Of a DNA stretch of 29,860 nucleotides, positions 15,321 to 25,505 are shown piece after piece; the stretch's first letter is position 1; each line of letters starts with the position of its first letter. Origin of the DNA: an uncultured Lachnospiraceae bacterium (GTDB lineage: Bacteria; Bacillota; Clostridia; Lachnospirales; Lachnospiraceae). The stretch is taken from the NCBI GenBank assembly GCA_947177925.1, contig CAMWWJ010000004.1, positions 1-29,860 of the forward strand, written 5' to 3'. A program made the translations under genes and the position numbers. The notes under the pieces were generated by a model. It was not told where the DNA came from. It saw nothing but the letters and a program-made list of their open reading frames with translations, and made no database searches.

Positions 15321-16728
15321 TCATGGCACGCAACTGACAAATCTTTCCCTGCCTTTTCTCATACGCTCAATCCATAGCTTTTGACTACGGCACTCATCCA
15401 TATGATGCCGTGTATAATCTGTAAGGCATATTTTTCCATCGTCATCTTCGGTAATATATTTAGAACTGTTGAAACAAAAATGTGAATCAACGTACAGATA
15501 ATTACCACTCTGCAACTTCTCTTTCAGTTTTGTAGAAAATGCACTTTCTGCCAAAGCATCTTGTCTGACAGAAAAAGTCTGGTTCTTATTGATGGAGTCT
15601 GGCTTAAAACAATGAGGTCTTACATAATGATCATCAACATAAGTAAATACACCAATCGCTTCTTCGTATCCAGCATCCACCATCCTTATCTTTGCAGCAC
15701 AACGCAACACCTAGAAAAAAGTTGCCAAAGAGTCAATTACCCACTCCATTACATCTACAATGTTGAAATTACTTGATTCCTTCTGGCATTCTCTGATATA
15801 TTCGTGAGCCTTCATTTTTAACATAGGTAATGGCATCTGAATTCTTGGAGCCAACGCATTTGCATGTCGTTCCATCCAATCTGTTGCTCCCATATTTCCG
15901 CTATCCTTTACACCACCAACCACCTGACATTTAATCTGTGTTGCGCTTTCATTGAAAAGACGCTCTAGCTCAAATGCGTTGCTATGTTTATCCCAATGCA
16001 CGCATTCATAGATAATCGTATTATTAAGCGAACCAAGATTCCGTAAAAAATATGCTTGCGGATCAACCACAATAGTTCTTCCCTTTACATGGCATCAATA
16101 TATTCTTCGGAATAAGGATCGTACAATTTCGTATCTAAATCGCAAAAGAAAATCTGCCCAAACACAGAAAAGTCATCTGTAATCTGATGCACCATTATGT
16201 CCAATCCCATTTTCTTTGCTAACACATCCGGCTCAATCGCCATCGGACGTTGTAGGGCCTCCGGATAATTTCGTCTTAGAAAGTCCAATGCAACCTCTTC
16301 ATATTCATCCGCAGAAATATAAGGCACCAAGACATCAGACAATGGCACCGGCTGAAACTTCTTACCATTATATACATCTCACTATGTACCGTAAAATCAT
16401 TCAAATCGCATGCCAAATCTCCGCTACATTCAACAGAAAACCACTGTCCGCACTCTTCTATTTCATCATAATGATAATCATATTCTCTGGCCCCCATATC
16501 GGCTTCCACAATTACTGTAAACGAGATTTTCATGTCTGGACAATCATTCACAGAAACCGCACGAACATAAATATCTTTCAGCCATGCACGACTCATGCTT
16601 TTTACCTTATAAAGATACAGGTCTAGTTTCCTCGGATTATTTCTGATAAAAATTTTTATGGCAGCAAACAGTTCATTATAAAATCTGTCCGCCACATAAT
16701 TTGTAAATGAACGGTATTTCGCCTCAAG
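15321..16728 (-). pseudogene. ImmA/IrrE-family metallopeptidase, broken
   Basis: The order of pieces follows one long ImmA/IrrE-like protein of about 450 residues. The N-terminal part (KYRSFTNYVADRFYNELF on) has lost its start and shifts frame near 16365, where TATATA has gained two bases. The second part ends at a TAA near 16085. The third part (15711-16070) holds the zinc site, where HECVH has become YECVH, and ends in an in-frame TAG at 15711-15713. The fourth part runs to 15321. ImmA-type proteases cut an XRE repressor to induce ICEs and phages. This copy cannot. The adjacent HTH gene is its likely former partner. Confidence 0.8.
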
Positions 16729-17718
16729 TCACTTATAACTGCATTTCTTAACTATCTGTTTCAAATCATTTTTCATAAGAATCCTATTGCATCTGGCAAC
16801 ATACCCAGTTTTGTATTCCGTGTTCAATAAGAATAGATAAGCCATGTCACACTTATTATCACACAAACTAAATCCAGCTAATTCAATCATTATTGCGCTC
16901 AAGCACGGAAGTAAATGTAATGCTATACACAGCGCAACTACATACGACAATGCCGAATCAGCTTCATCATTTTGATGTCGTCGAATTGTTCTATCCGAAA
17001 TCTCTGTCAACTCACACATGTGCTCATTAGTAACTTTTTCACGCTCCATATGCATTGATAATGTAGCTCCAAATGAGTGCGCGGGCGGTGGCCCTTCTCC
17101 ATCTGTTGAACCGTGAATCATCATCAGAAAATCGGCAAATTCTGCCTTTGCTTTTTTAGTGGCTTTTGCATGTTCCGTCGCATGCACAAATCTACCTAGC
17201 ACAATAAAGCCCGCCATCGGGACATGCGCCACATAGCCTTTTTCCGTATAAACCGGAACACTGACTGTATGGGAATCTGGTTTTTTCACAAAACAGATAC
17301 AATACTTCTTTTCAAAATCTTCCACATCTGTATTAAGTGCTAATTTCCCGTCCTTGTATATGAAGGCATCTTTTACCATCCATACCAGATATTCGTTAAA
17401 ATAAAAATAATCGCCGATATTCATTATTTCTCGGAAACTTTTGTTATTCGCATAAAAACACTGAACTTCGGTTTTTGAAAAAATACATCGTTCTCGCTTT
17501 GCAGTGGCAATAGAATTGGCTACCAGAGCAGTAACTACTGTATCTGGTGGAAGTGTTCGATTAGCCTGCATAGTTCTTGCCATTCTTCTAACTCTTTGAG
17601 GTGCCAGTTTGCTTCTTTTAGCTAATACATGCCTTCTCACACGCGGTCTAAGACGTCTCCGTTTTGCTAATTCTGCTCTTTTTTTCGCTTCCAAATCTGT
17701 TCTCGTTCTTACTTTCAT
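16729..17718 (-). CDS. Helix-turn-helix protein, probable mobile-element regulator
   Basis: The 329-aa protein has a very basic N-terminus (about 1-50, many Arg and Lys), a middle region without a recognised fold and an XRE-like helix-turn-helix near 230-275 (VTNEHMCELTEISDRTIRRHQ). Its frame is open. It lies directly upstream of the broken ImmA/IrrE gene, and paired HTH-ImmA genes usually encode the repressor and its protease in ICEs. GGGGGG serves as ribosome site. The repressor role is inferred, and it may now control only itself. Confidence 0.6.
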   Translation of the reverse strand: MKVRTRTDLEAKKRAELAKRRRLRPRVRRHVLAKRSKLAPQRVRRMARTMQANRTLPPDTVVTALVANSIATAKRERCIFSKTEVQCFYANNKSFREIMNIGDYFYFNEYLVWMVKDAFIYKDGKLALNTDVEDFEKKYCICFVKKPDSHTVSVPVYTEKGYVAHVPMAGFIVLGRFVHATEHAKATKKAKAEFADFLMMIHGSTDGEGPPPAHSFGATLSMHMEREKVTNEHMCELTEISDRTIRRHQNDEADSALSYVVALCIALHLLPCLSAIMIELAGFSLCDNKCDMAYLFLLNTEYKTGYVARCNRILMKNDLKQIVKKCSYK

Positions 17719-17806
17719 ACTCCCCCCTTTACCATTTACTTTTTACATATTCTGCAAACGCGCATCCTGTTTCCATGACGACACCACCATGTTTTATACC
17801 AATTTT

Positions 17807-19867
17807 TTATCTCGTATCTCGCAAAACATAAAATAGATTAAGATTTCCTATTCCAAGCACTTTTTGTCTTGTATCAATCAAATCACCATAACGCATAACC
17901 GTTGTATGAGCAGATAATCTTCTAATGTTCTCATTAAGACTCCTTAAGACACCTACCGCCTCACCCAATAGTGTACGATTTTGCTTAATATTTGTCTGTA
18001 CATTCCTTTTAAGTTCGATTAATGGATGTGAAGGATGAGTACACTTATCCAGAAAAAATACACATTCACCCAATGTCATTTCTCTAGCTTCTTTTAACTT
18101 ATCATAGTAATAGTTTCTTTGTGCCAATCTAAATACATCCACACTACCCTTGAATGGTGTAAATATTAATTCATTCATTTCTACCTCTAATGCCCTGCAA
18201 TATTCTAAACATATTGGAGCATAATCGGCGGAATCGCAATCATTAACACCGCAATATAAACATTCCGCCATAGCAAGAATGTCTTGTGTTTTTGAGGCCA
18301 AACGCTCCCAGACATGGGGAAAATGATCTTTCTTCAATCGTTCCTTATATCTTGATAACTGTTCTGCAAGTTCTCCATATGAAAAAAGATTTTGTATTAC
18401 CACATGATTACGCTCACTTAATTCGTATATGCACTCATCACTATCAGAATTAAAAGAAACTCCAATAGATTTATATGCTTTAGAAAAACTGCCCATTATT
18501 TCTGATGTAGTTCCATCTATTCCCTGCACATCCAACACATATTTGCACAACTTTTTAAATTGCACCTCATTGAGATTCGGTTCTTCCCCCACACCCGCGG
18601 ATAGCGTCATAAGTCTGTACCCATTTTCACTTTCCAAAAGTTCATCAAACTCATTCGTATCATTTCTAAAAATCAAAGCACCTTGTCTTTTAACTTCTTT
18701 ACTATAGTGTTCCTCAAATGCTCTTCTGAAATTTGTGAAATAACCTATCATCTTATATATCTCTTCCGTATTTGTGCCGGATTTACGCACTCTATTTTTA
18801 ATATCCACCATAATCAGCGAATCTTTCTGTGCAATATAGCGTATTGATATATCCGGAATACCTCGTAATCCTTTTAAAGAACCATCTTTATTGTACCTCC
18901 AAACCAAATCTTCTTCCGTCTGCCAGTATAAATTTGCTCCCTTCTGATAGTATATTTCCAATAGTCCACCTGTAGGGACGGATAATTTATAAACATAACC
19001 ATCGCCCGCATCCATGATATTCTTTTCTTCCACTAGAACGGCTTCAAATTCAGATATAAATGTCTTTTTAATACTGTATAAACACCAAAGTTCAAAAAGC
19101 TTATTTGCAAAATCATCGGAATATCTTAAAACATCTAATCTTTTAGAATTGGATTCAACAACAGATCCTTGCCTAAAAGAATCATACCATTCAAATATTT
19201 TCTGATAGTTTACCGCATTTCTGATTTTTCCTTTATGAATACGATTGTAAATAATATTCATTTGTTCAAAAGGGAAAACCGTACCATACGACTTTCTCAT
19301 TTGTTCTGTTAACTGCTGGCATTCCTTAAAATAAGCTTTTGTTGAAAACATCCTAAATGCCTTAGAATGTTTCTCTATCAAATTTAATTCGCTATAAATT
19401 GCAGTATTGCCCTTATTCTTTAAAAGTTTCTTGAATCCATCTAGCATTTCAAGAATATTTCTTATAATAAAGATGACGTATACATTTTCTGGTGTTACAT
19501 ACGTTTTCGCCTTTATGACACATGGATAATCTTTCGGATATCGTCCCTGCGCCAAATTTTGGGTGTATTGGCTCACATTTAATCGCCCTTGTATATTACC
19601 TGTAAATACAACCTCTTTATCAACATGGGCCATTGATAAACAAGAATCCAAATCCGAAATAAGTTCATGTAAAGTCTCGACGTTGGCAAGAACAATCCTC
19701 AAATATATTTCCATATCTGCATTACTAATTCTGGTCGTATCGAGTTCATACCCTATTTCCTGTATACAAGTAGAAAAAGAGGAAAAATACTGGCTGATAA
19801 AGGACAAAAATCCGCCATCTGCATATAGACATTCAATTTGTTCGTCGGTAAACAGATTATTATCCAT
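17807..19867 (-). CDS. McrC-like PD-(D/E)XK restriction nuclease subunit
   Basis: The 686-aa protein is the nuclease partner expected for the McrB-type ATPase encoded 12 bases upstream. A PD-(D/E)XK signature lies at residues 338-357: PD at 338-339, then D355-I-K357 in IMVDIKNR. This is the catalytic layout of McrC/DUF2357 nucleases. About 250 residues of helical N-terminal region precede it and a long helical C-terminal part (about 480-686) follows. It is larger than E. coli McrC (about 350 aa). Last gene of the operon. Activity probably needs ATPase- or GTPase-driven translocation. Assignment rests on motif and context. Confidence 0.8.
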   Translation of the reverse strand: MDNNLFTDEQIECLYADGGFLSFISQYFSSFSTCIQEIGYELDTTRISNADMEIYLRIVLANVETLHELISDLDSCLSMAHVDKEVVFTGNIQGRLNVSQYTQNLAQGRYPKDYPCVIKAKTYVTPENVYVIFIIRNILEMLDGFKKLLKNKGNTAIYSELNLIEKHSKAFRMFSTKAYFKECQQLTEQMRKSYGTVFPFEQMNIIYNRIHKGKIRNAVNYQKIFEWYDSFRQGSVVESNSKRLDVLRYSDDFANKLFELWCLYSIKKTFISEFEAVLVEEKNIMDAGDGYVYKLSVPTGGLLEIYYQKGANLYWQTEEDLVWRYNKDGSLKGLRGIPDISIRYIAQKDSLIMVDIKNRVRKSGTNTEEIYKMIGYFTNFRRAFEEHYSKEVKRQGALIFRNDTNEFDELLESENGYRLMTLSAGVGEEPNLNEVQFKKLCKYVLDVQGIDGTTSEIMGSFSKAYKSIGVSFNSDSDECIYELSERNHVVIQNLFSYGELAEQLSRYKERLKKDHFPHVWERLASKTQDILAMAECLYCGVNDCDSADYAPICLEYCRALEVEMNELIFTPFKGSVDVFRLAQRNYYYDKLKEAREMTLGECVFFLDKCTHPSHPLIELKRNVQTNIKQNRTLLGEAVGVLRSLNENIRRLSAHTTVMRYGDLIDTRQKVLGIGNLNLFYVLRDTR

Positions 19868-19879
19868 ACTCTACTCCTT

Positions 19880-21094
19880 TTAATGAGTATACTTGTATAT
19901 TGCACCCTTTGACTTTTTGAATGCATTATATTCTGGTTTCTCGCTAATTGCCGAATAAAATGCATTTAACCTCATATAATCAAAACCGTCAATTTGTGGT
20001 ACAACCCTGCTTGCTACCACTATGTCGATAAGTGACAATATATATTCTTTCTTTACGGTATCCAAATCACAGCCATCCATAATCAATGATATATACAAAG
20101 TCTCATATACATCAATAATCTGAGCAGTTCCCAACTCCAATCCAAGATAAGACGAATCTTCAGCTCTCTGATACCTTATATGGCGAACCAAGTCCTTCAT
20201 TTCACGCTCTGCCGCTAAGAATGCCGCATTGCCATTAATCATTTTAAAATATTCTTCATCAATGGTCAGTGAACCGTAATTACCTATCTTTCCAATTACC
20301 CTTTTTTGTGCTTGGAGTTTGGCATTTTCCACTTCTCTATCAAAATATTCTTCTACTGGTGGCAGTATTTCAATAAAAGTAAATCTTCTCGACAACCCCT
20401 GTGATATATCGAAAACGAAATTTTTATCAATATTATTCATGGCACCTATAATACGATAACGATTCGGTATATAAATACGCTTTTTATTATCATCTTTTTC
20501 ATACCATAAACGAATTGCCTTAGGTGTAGTTAATGAATCATTCCCAAAAGCAGTAAACAGTTCTCCGAATACTTTATCAATTTCACATCTATTCAGTTCA
20601 TCTAAGATTAACCAACTAGCTTGTTTTTTTCCTTCGTAGTGCTCATTCTGAACAACGAAATTGCAGCAGTGAATGATACTTTCAACAATACAACCACTTT
20701 TACCATTTAAAACTTCATGACCGTCATCATCCGCATCAGGTTGTAATCCTCCGATTGTATCATAAGTTGTCCAATCGGAAATAGCTGTCGCCTCATCGTA
20801 CTCAACATTGAAAACTTCACAGATTATTTTTGCCAGAGAAGTCTTGCCTGTTCCCGGCGGTCCTTGCAAAATAATATTTCCCTTAACAATACCTGTAGCA
20901 ATTTCTCTGAGAACGCTGTCATCACCAAAATACAAACCTTTTTCTTGTATTTTATCTCTTAATTTTCCAACAACGTTTTGTGGAATGTTTATAGATTTCC
21001 CAGCAATATGTCTAGTCGCAAGATATGTATCCTCGTAGGTTTCTGGAAAGATATTCCCATTATTAAATTGTTCTATTTGGTCTAACTTAGCCAT
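19880..21094 (-). CDS. McrB-type AAA+ NTPase restriction subunit
   Basis: The 404-aa motor has Walker A GPPGTGKT (78-85), Walker B LILDELNR (162-169), the sensor/signature AMNNIDK (218-224), which corresponds to the McrB MNTxDRS motif, and the arginine pair SRRF (235-238). McrB proteins form hexameric GTP-driven (rarely ATP-driven) motors that load the McrC nuclease. It has no fused DNA-binding domain: only about 70 residues precede the AAA module, unlike E. coli McrB. Recognition is therefore probably supplied by the 601-aa protein encoded one base upstream. BsuMI has the same three-part R arrangement. Confidence 0.9.
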   Translation of the reverse strand: MAKLDQIEQFNNGNIFPETYEDTYLATRHIAGKSINIPQNVVGKLRDKIQEKGLYFGDDSVLREIATGIVKGNIILQGPPGTGKTSLAKIICEVFNVEYDEATAISDWTTYDTIGGLQPDADDDGHEVLNGKSGCIVESIIHCCNFVVQNEHYEGKKQASWLILDELNRCEIDKVFGELFTAFGNDSLTTPKAIRLWYEKDDNKKRIYIPNRYRIIGAMNNIDKNFVFDISQGLSRRFTFIEILPPVEEYFDREVENAKLQAQKRVIGKIGNYGSLTIDEEYFKMINGNAAFLAAEREMKDLVRHIRYQRAEDSSYLGLELGTAQIIDVYETLYISLIMDGCDLDTVKKEYILSLIDIVVASRVVPQIDGFDYMRLNAFYSAISEKPEYNAFKKSKGAIYKYTH

Positions 21095-21095
21095 T

Positions 21096-22901
21096 TTATG
21101 CCTCCTTTACCATCTGTATAATATCCTGTTCTCGTTCTGGATTTATTACATGTCTCCGTTCAAATTCTATTTCAAATCCAGAAGACACTTTTTTGCATGT
21201 TACAATTTGGAAAACAAATAATTCTTGGATTTGTTCCATATCTTCATTAATAAAAACAATAAAATCACCTTGAACTAAATCTTGTCCATGAGCTTGTTCT
21301 TTTGTCACAAACAATTTTCCAGATGATTTGCTTGTCTCTACAGATTTCATAACAAATAGAGCTTTAATTGTTTTTGGCAAATTATATACTTCTCGTACTG
21401 ATGGCAATAAATGTTGCTTATCGATATCGACCGAATAAAAACTCAATCTACGCAACACTTCCCCGTACCGCTCTTCCACCGCTGAGTTTATCTGTATTCC
21501 ACACTGTCCATTATGCAAATATGGCTCAAATATACCTTTATCACTCAATTGCTTGACAGCAGACAAATCCGAACTTCCCCGCATCTCTTCACAGTAATCT
21601 AATTGAGCATCTCTTCTTGAAGCACTTATTGATAGAACAGCATCAGAATAAGTCTCTTTATCATTTATTATTGAATATACCAAATAATCCTGTTCTTTGA
21701 TTGTCAAATGCCTCAGTTCTAGTAAAGCCCTAATAATCAAGTATGCTGGTAAAACATCTTTATTATTTTTTCCAGTTATGCTAAATTGGTTTTCATAATC
21801 ATCATAATTCACTAATCCCTTTACTGTCTTGCTAATCATGATGTTACCCGACAATTCATCCTCCGCCTTTAAAGCAGCCACCAGTTCTGCTTCCTTATTT
21901 CTATTAATTGCAAACTGTCTCTTTATGTCCACCACATAATCACAGCCATTTTTTTCTAATCCTTTTACCAAATAACTATAATATGCGGCGAGCCTAGTTA
22001 TTTGGCGATCTACCAATAGCACCTGATCTCCAACAAAAATGTTCTGATATTCAATGTCAGAACATGACTGCAAAAATCGTCCAGACGGAATATTCACGAT
22101 GTTTTCATCGGAAACCTTAAACGGCTTGTATACTGATTTTCCTTCACCCATACCAACACTAATGTCGTCAAAATCAACATCTTCGATATCATCGTGTTTA
22201 TCTATGTTATAAACTTTTAATCGCTGTAATCTTTCAGAATAATTTGTGATGACCTTTGGATGAAGAAGCATTTTCTGGCTATCATCATCACTCTTCTTTA
22301 GAAACCCCCATCTCTGCATTGCTAACACAGGCTTCCAATCTTTATAGTCACTTGCCTCCCCAGGGATTGCTACTCCACCAGCACTTCTTGCTTTAATAAT
22401 CTCTGTCAACGATTCATAGTATTTTCTGCATTTATCATTAAGTGCCCACACCATGTATGCATATTCGTTCGTAGTACAATATCCAGTGTCTAATATGCAT
22501 TTTATTAATATAGCCGGTGGTTCAATATCTGAATTACTTGATACACATCCAGCATTATTCCTTCCGTACACCATCTTTTCAAGTGCGTCCATTATCAACT
22601 GTTGTTTTGTAAAAAGATTATCACTCAGAATTGCTTCATACATTCGTTTTCCCGTATCAGTTATTCTTCTTTCTGTTATACGTCCACCACTAGAAACCTT
22701 ACTCTCTAAAAATCCAAAATATGCTGGAACTTGCGCTTTCTTTGGATAAGATGATGGATACTGCTCTCCCCCTATCAAAGCCATAAGCTGTCGCTTGAAA
22801 TCAGGCCCTTTTACCCAATCTTCTGCTTCATAATGAATTTTTAGAACGGCATTCATTTCATCAACATCCGCACTATGTTTTGGAATCACTATTTTACTCA
22901 T
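21096..22901 (-). CDS. Unrecognised R-M operon protein, candidate DNA-recognition subunit
   Basis: The 601-aa protein is not one I can name. Residues 25-95 (YPKKAQVPAYFGFLESKVSS and RRITDTGKRMYEAI) look like a winged helix of the kind found in some restriction enzymes. The last 120 residues (KALFVMKSVET to FEIEFERRHVI) are beta-rich and could be a small barrel. No PD-(D/E)XK or NTPase motif is evident. It is encoded between the methyltransferases and the McrB-type gene, with a one-base gap to the latter. Position and the missing recognition domain in the ATPase suggest that it reads the target. By gene order it corresponds to YdiR of BsuMI, but I see no proof of homology. Confidence 0.6.
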   Translation of the reverse strand: MSKIVIPKHSADVDEMNAVLKIHYEAEDWVKGPDFKRQLMALIGGEQYPSSYPKKAQVPAYFGFLESKVSSGGRITERRITDTGKRMYEAILSDNLFTKQQLIMDALEKMVYGRNNAGCVSSNSDIEPPAILIKCILDTGYCTTNEYAYMVWALNDKCRKYYESLTEIIKARSAGGVAIPGEASDYKDWKPVLAMQRWGFLKKSDDDSQKMLLHPKVITNYSERLQRLKVYNIDKHDDIEDVDFDDISVGMGEGKSVYKPFKVSDENIVNIPSGRFLQSCSDIEYQNIFVGDQVLLVDRQITRLAAYYSYLVKGLEKNGCDYVVDIKRQFAINRNKEAELVAALKAEDELSGNIMISKTVKGLVNYDDYENQFSITGKNNKDVLPAYLIIRALLELRHLTIKEQDYLVYSIINDKETYSDAVLSISASRRDAQLDYCEEMRGSSDLSAVKQLSDKGIFEPYLHNGQCGIQINSAVEERYGEVLRRLSFYSVDIDKQHLLPSVREVYNLPKTIKALFVMKSVETSKSSGKLFVTKEQAHGQDLVQGDFIVFINEDMEQIQELFVFQIVTCKKVSSGFEIEFERRHVINPEREQDIIQMVKEA

Positions 22902-22913
22902 AATATCACCTTC

Positions 22914-24053
22914 CTACAGCTGTGATAGCAATGCATTCATCAACATCTGTACAAGTCTTGCTGGAATCCCTTCCCCAATGACCTTCCTAATAAAACTTTC
23001 ATCAGCCCATTCAGGTATTGGCCAATCCAGCGGAAGAGACATCACAATAAACAATTCATAAATTGAAAGAACACGTGGGTCAGAATACAAAATATTACCA
23101 CTTTCATCTATATATTCTCTTCCCGGATGAACACAAGCTAATGATGAAATCACTCCATTATTCTGCGTTATTGTTCTACAAGGCATATCCCATTTTAAAC
23201 GTCTATAATGATTGTGATGAGCAACTACCGGAACTCCTCCTGCTTTCTGTGGGTAATACACATCATTATAAATTGCTGATTTTCCTGTTGGTGTATGCAT
23301 CATCCACTCAACTTGCTTCCACGAATGTTTCGGTGGAAAATGCCATTTTGACACAGCTAATCCCTTTTGTTGCTTCTCCAAAAAATCCGGAAATTTTTCT
23401 AGTGTCAATTCCATACCTTCTCTCAACAACGGATCCAGTGATGGCAAATCTCCAATAGCCTCTCGAAGGGTGATTTCTTTTTGTTTTTCTGGAAATTGCC
23501 AAACATATGGCAAGTCCAGTCTTACTAACATATATATATTACGTTCGCGCAACTGTGGCACTCCATAATCTTTTGCCATTACTAATGTATCTGTATTAAA
23601 CCTATAATAAGGGCTTAATTCTCGCTGTATATATTCCGGAATCAATAAAATCTCATCATGATAACTAATTTTTGTGGTTAATTGCTTAGGCACATTTTCC
23701 AAAAATACATACTTTGGTTTTATCTTTTTTATTACATCAACAGCATAAAAAATCAATTGATTTCTCGGATCAAATTCCAATCTAAGCCCCGCCTCACTCA
23801 TACCCTGACAAGGCGGTGTTGCCATCACAAAATCTACTCTTTCATCAATAGCTTCATTAACAATATTCTCTCTAATTTTATCATCTGTAATATCTCCACA
23901 TATCATATGTGCATCTGGATATACCTCTTGATAAAAACGAGCTCTTTTAGGGTCAAGTTCATTTGCAACTTTTATATCAACCCCGATATCTTTCATGTAA
24001 GCTTCTGCTATTCCAACATTTGCGAACAGCGAAAGACCTTTAAGCTTTCCCAT
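22914..24053 (-). CDS. DNA cytosine-C5 methyltransferase, second of a pair
   Basis: The enzyme transfers a methyl group from SAM to C5 of cytosine in a specific DNA site. Motif I is GLSLFANVG, motif IV holds PCQ with nucleophile Cys82, motif VI is FLENV (ENV 119-121) and motif X is IGEGIPARLV. The protein has 379 aa from the chosen start at 24053 (GGAG nine bases before), though ATG 24059 is also possible. Its start overlaps the end of the first methyltransferase gene. The two enzymes are clearly paralogous, as expected if each modifies one strand of an asymmetric site. Protects host DNA from the McrBC-like nuclease. Confidence 0.93.
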   Translation of the reverse strand: MGKLKGLSLFANVGIAEAYMKDIGVDIKVANELDPKRARFYQEVYPDAHMICGDITDDKIRENIVNEAIDERVDFVMATPPCQGMSEAGLRLEFDPRNQLIFYAVDVIKKIKPKYVFLENVPKQLTTKISYHDEILLIPEYIQRELSPYYRFNTDTLVMAKDYGVPQLRERNIYMLVRLDLPYVWQFPEKQKEITLREAIGDLPSLDPLLREGMELTLEKFPDFLEKQQKGLAVSKWHFPPKHSWKQVEWMMHTPTGKSAIYNDVYYPQKAGGVPVVAHHNHYRRLKWDMPCRTITQNNGVISSLACVHPGREYIDESGNILYSDPRVLSIYELFIVMSLPLDWPIPEWADESFIRKVIGEGIPARLVQMLMNALLSQL

Positions 24054-25194
24054 CTTCATTAGCTCCTTCAATTAGTTTCATAAAAACTTTCTTGACAAAA
24101 AGAGGTGGGATACCTTCACCAATTATTCTTCTCAAAAAAGCTTCTGAGGTTTTGATTGGAACAGGCCAATCGTGAGGCAAGCTCATGATAATCATCAACT
24201 CATATAAAGTTAGTGTTCTTGCATCTGAATATATACATTCGCCATCCTCATTTTCATATTCGATTCTTCCTGGATGAACATTATTTTGTGACGAAATCTT
24301 TCTGTTATCCATAGTCACTGTATAAGCGGGAACATTCCATTTCTGCCGTGAATATGTGTTGTGATATCCCTTGACAGGCTTACCATCCTCTTTGACAGGA
24401 AAATATACCGCATTATCAAACGCACTGCATCCTGTTGGTGTATGTTGCATCGCAACAACCTGTCTTTTCACATGATGCGGTGGATTATGCCATGGCGAAA
24501 TCTTTAATGCCTGCTCTTTCCGCTCTTCATAATGAGGAAACATTATTTTCCGCTCTTCGTCCGAAATATCTTTTACATATGGATCTAACATCGGAAGTGA
24601 ACCAATAGCATCTTCCATTGTTACTAGTTTGTCTTCTTTACTTGGTAATTCCCATCGTATAGTTTCAGCAATATTACTCAACAATAACATCGCACGCTCT
24701 CTCATTTGAGGAACACCATAATCCTTAGTGTCAATAACATACGTGTTGATAACATACTCATTTCCCAGCTCGCGTTTTATAAGTTCCGGAATTAAAATTT
24801 TCTCTTCATCTATATCAATATATGTGCTCAGAAACAACGGCACATTCTCAATAAACACATACCTTGGGTGTAATTTTTTTACTACTTCCAACACATAACA
24901 TATTAACTTATTTCTTTCATCATCATCTTCTTGTTGACCAGCAGTGCTCATCCCCTGACAAGGTGGTGTTGCCATAACAATTTCAACACCTTGTATTCTG
25001 CTTTCTTCAATAATCTTACTCATAATATGTGGATCTGTAATATCCCCGCAAATCATATTGGTCTCCGGATATATTTCAGAGTAAAGCTTTGCACGCCTTT
25101 CAATCAATTCATTAGCAACGACAACATTCATTCCTATATCGTAGAGGTATGCCTCTGCTACACCTATATTAGCAAACAAAGATAATACTTTCAT
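24040..25194 (-). CDS. DNA cytosine-C5 methyltransferase, first of a pair
   Basis: The 384-aa enzyme has motif I SLFANIG (Asn replaces the usual Gly of FAGxG, as in its partner), motif IV TPPCQGMS with nucleophile Cys79, motif VI FIENV (ENV 116-118) and motif X IGEGIPPLFV. All catalytic residues are present. The target-recognition region (about 220-300) differs from the partner more than the catalytic motifs do. It follows the 84-aa gene by four bases. In LlaJI the first methyltransferase also takes part in promoter control; the inverted repeat at 25525-25550 makes that possible here. Confidence 0.93.
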   Translation of the reverse strand: MKVLSLFANIGVAEAYLYDIGMNVVVANELIERRAKLYSEIYPETNMICGDITDPHIMSKIIEESRIQGVEIVMATPPCQGMSTAGQQEDDDERNKLICYVLEVVKKLHPRYVFIENVPLFLSTYIDIDEEKILIPELIKRELGNEYVINTYVIDTKDYGVPQMRERAMLLLSNIAETIRWELPSKEDKLVTMEDAIGSLPMLDPYVKDISDEERKIMFPHYEERKEQALKISPWHNPPHHVKRQVVAMQHTPTGCSAFDNAVYFPVKEDGKPVKGYHNTYSRQKWNVPAYTVTMDNRKISSQNNVHPGRIEYENEDGECIYSDARTLTLYELMIIMSLPHDWPVPIKTSEAFLRRIIGEGIPPLFVKKVFMKLIEGANEDGKA

Positions 25195-25198
25195 TATT

Positions 25199-25453
25199 TT
25201 AGTCCACCTTTTCTTTCTGTGATAACCAGAATTCAGAATATAATTTTATAGCCTTCTTTATTTGTGACCGTACTGAAACAGATAATTTTTTATACTCTTC
25301 CAACTGTTCAAGTCTAAACTGATAAATATCTTCGCCATTCCATTCAAGCATCCTGTCAGCCCGTTTGGCTCTTGATACGATATCTGATATGACTGGAGGT
25401 GAATATGACGTATTTTCTGTTAACCAGTTCTTAAATTCGTTTGTATAAACCAC
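25199..25453 (-). CDS. Small SAM-like/core-binding-type protein heading the R-M operon
   Basis: The 84-aa protein starts at GTG 25453 with GGAGG eight bases before it. The sequence (NEFKNWLTENTSYSPPVISD, then SRAKRADRML and a helical end) resembles the N-terminal SAM-like core-binding domain of tyrosine recombinases, but no catalytic domain follows. As first gene of the operon it could be a DNA-binding control protein. Homology is tentative. Confidence 0.6.
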   Translation of the reverse strand: MVYTNEFKNWLTENTSYSPPVISDIVSRAKRADRMLEWNGEDIYQFRLEQLEEYKKLSVSVRSQIKKAIKLYSEFWLSQKEKVD

Positions 25454-25505
25454 TTATCTTTCCTCCAATATTGCAAAACGTTCATATTTATAAAGTCGCT
25501 ATTAT

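Noticed and set aside
19880..21094. MoxR-type ATPase as alternative for the AAA+ gene
   Set aside because: The MNNIDK signature, the nuclease partner and the methyltransferase operon fit McrB better.
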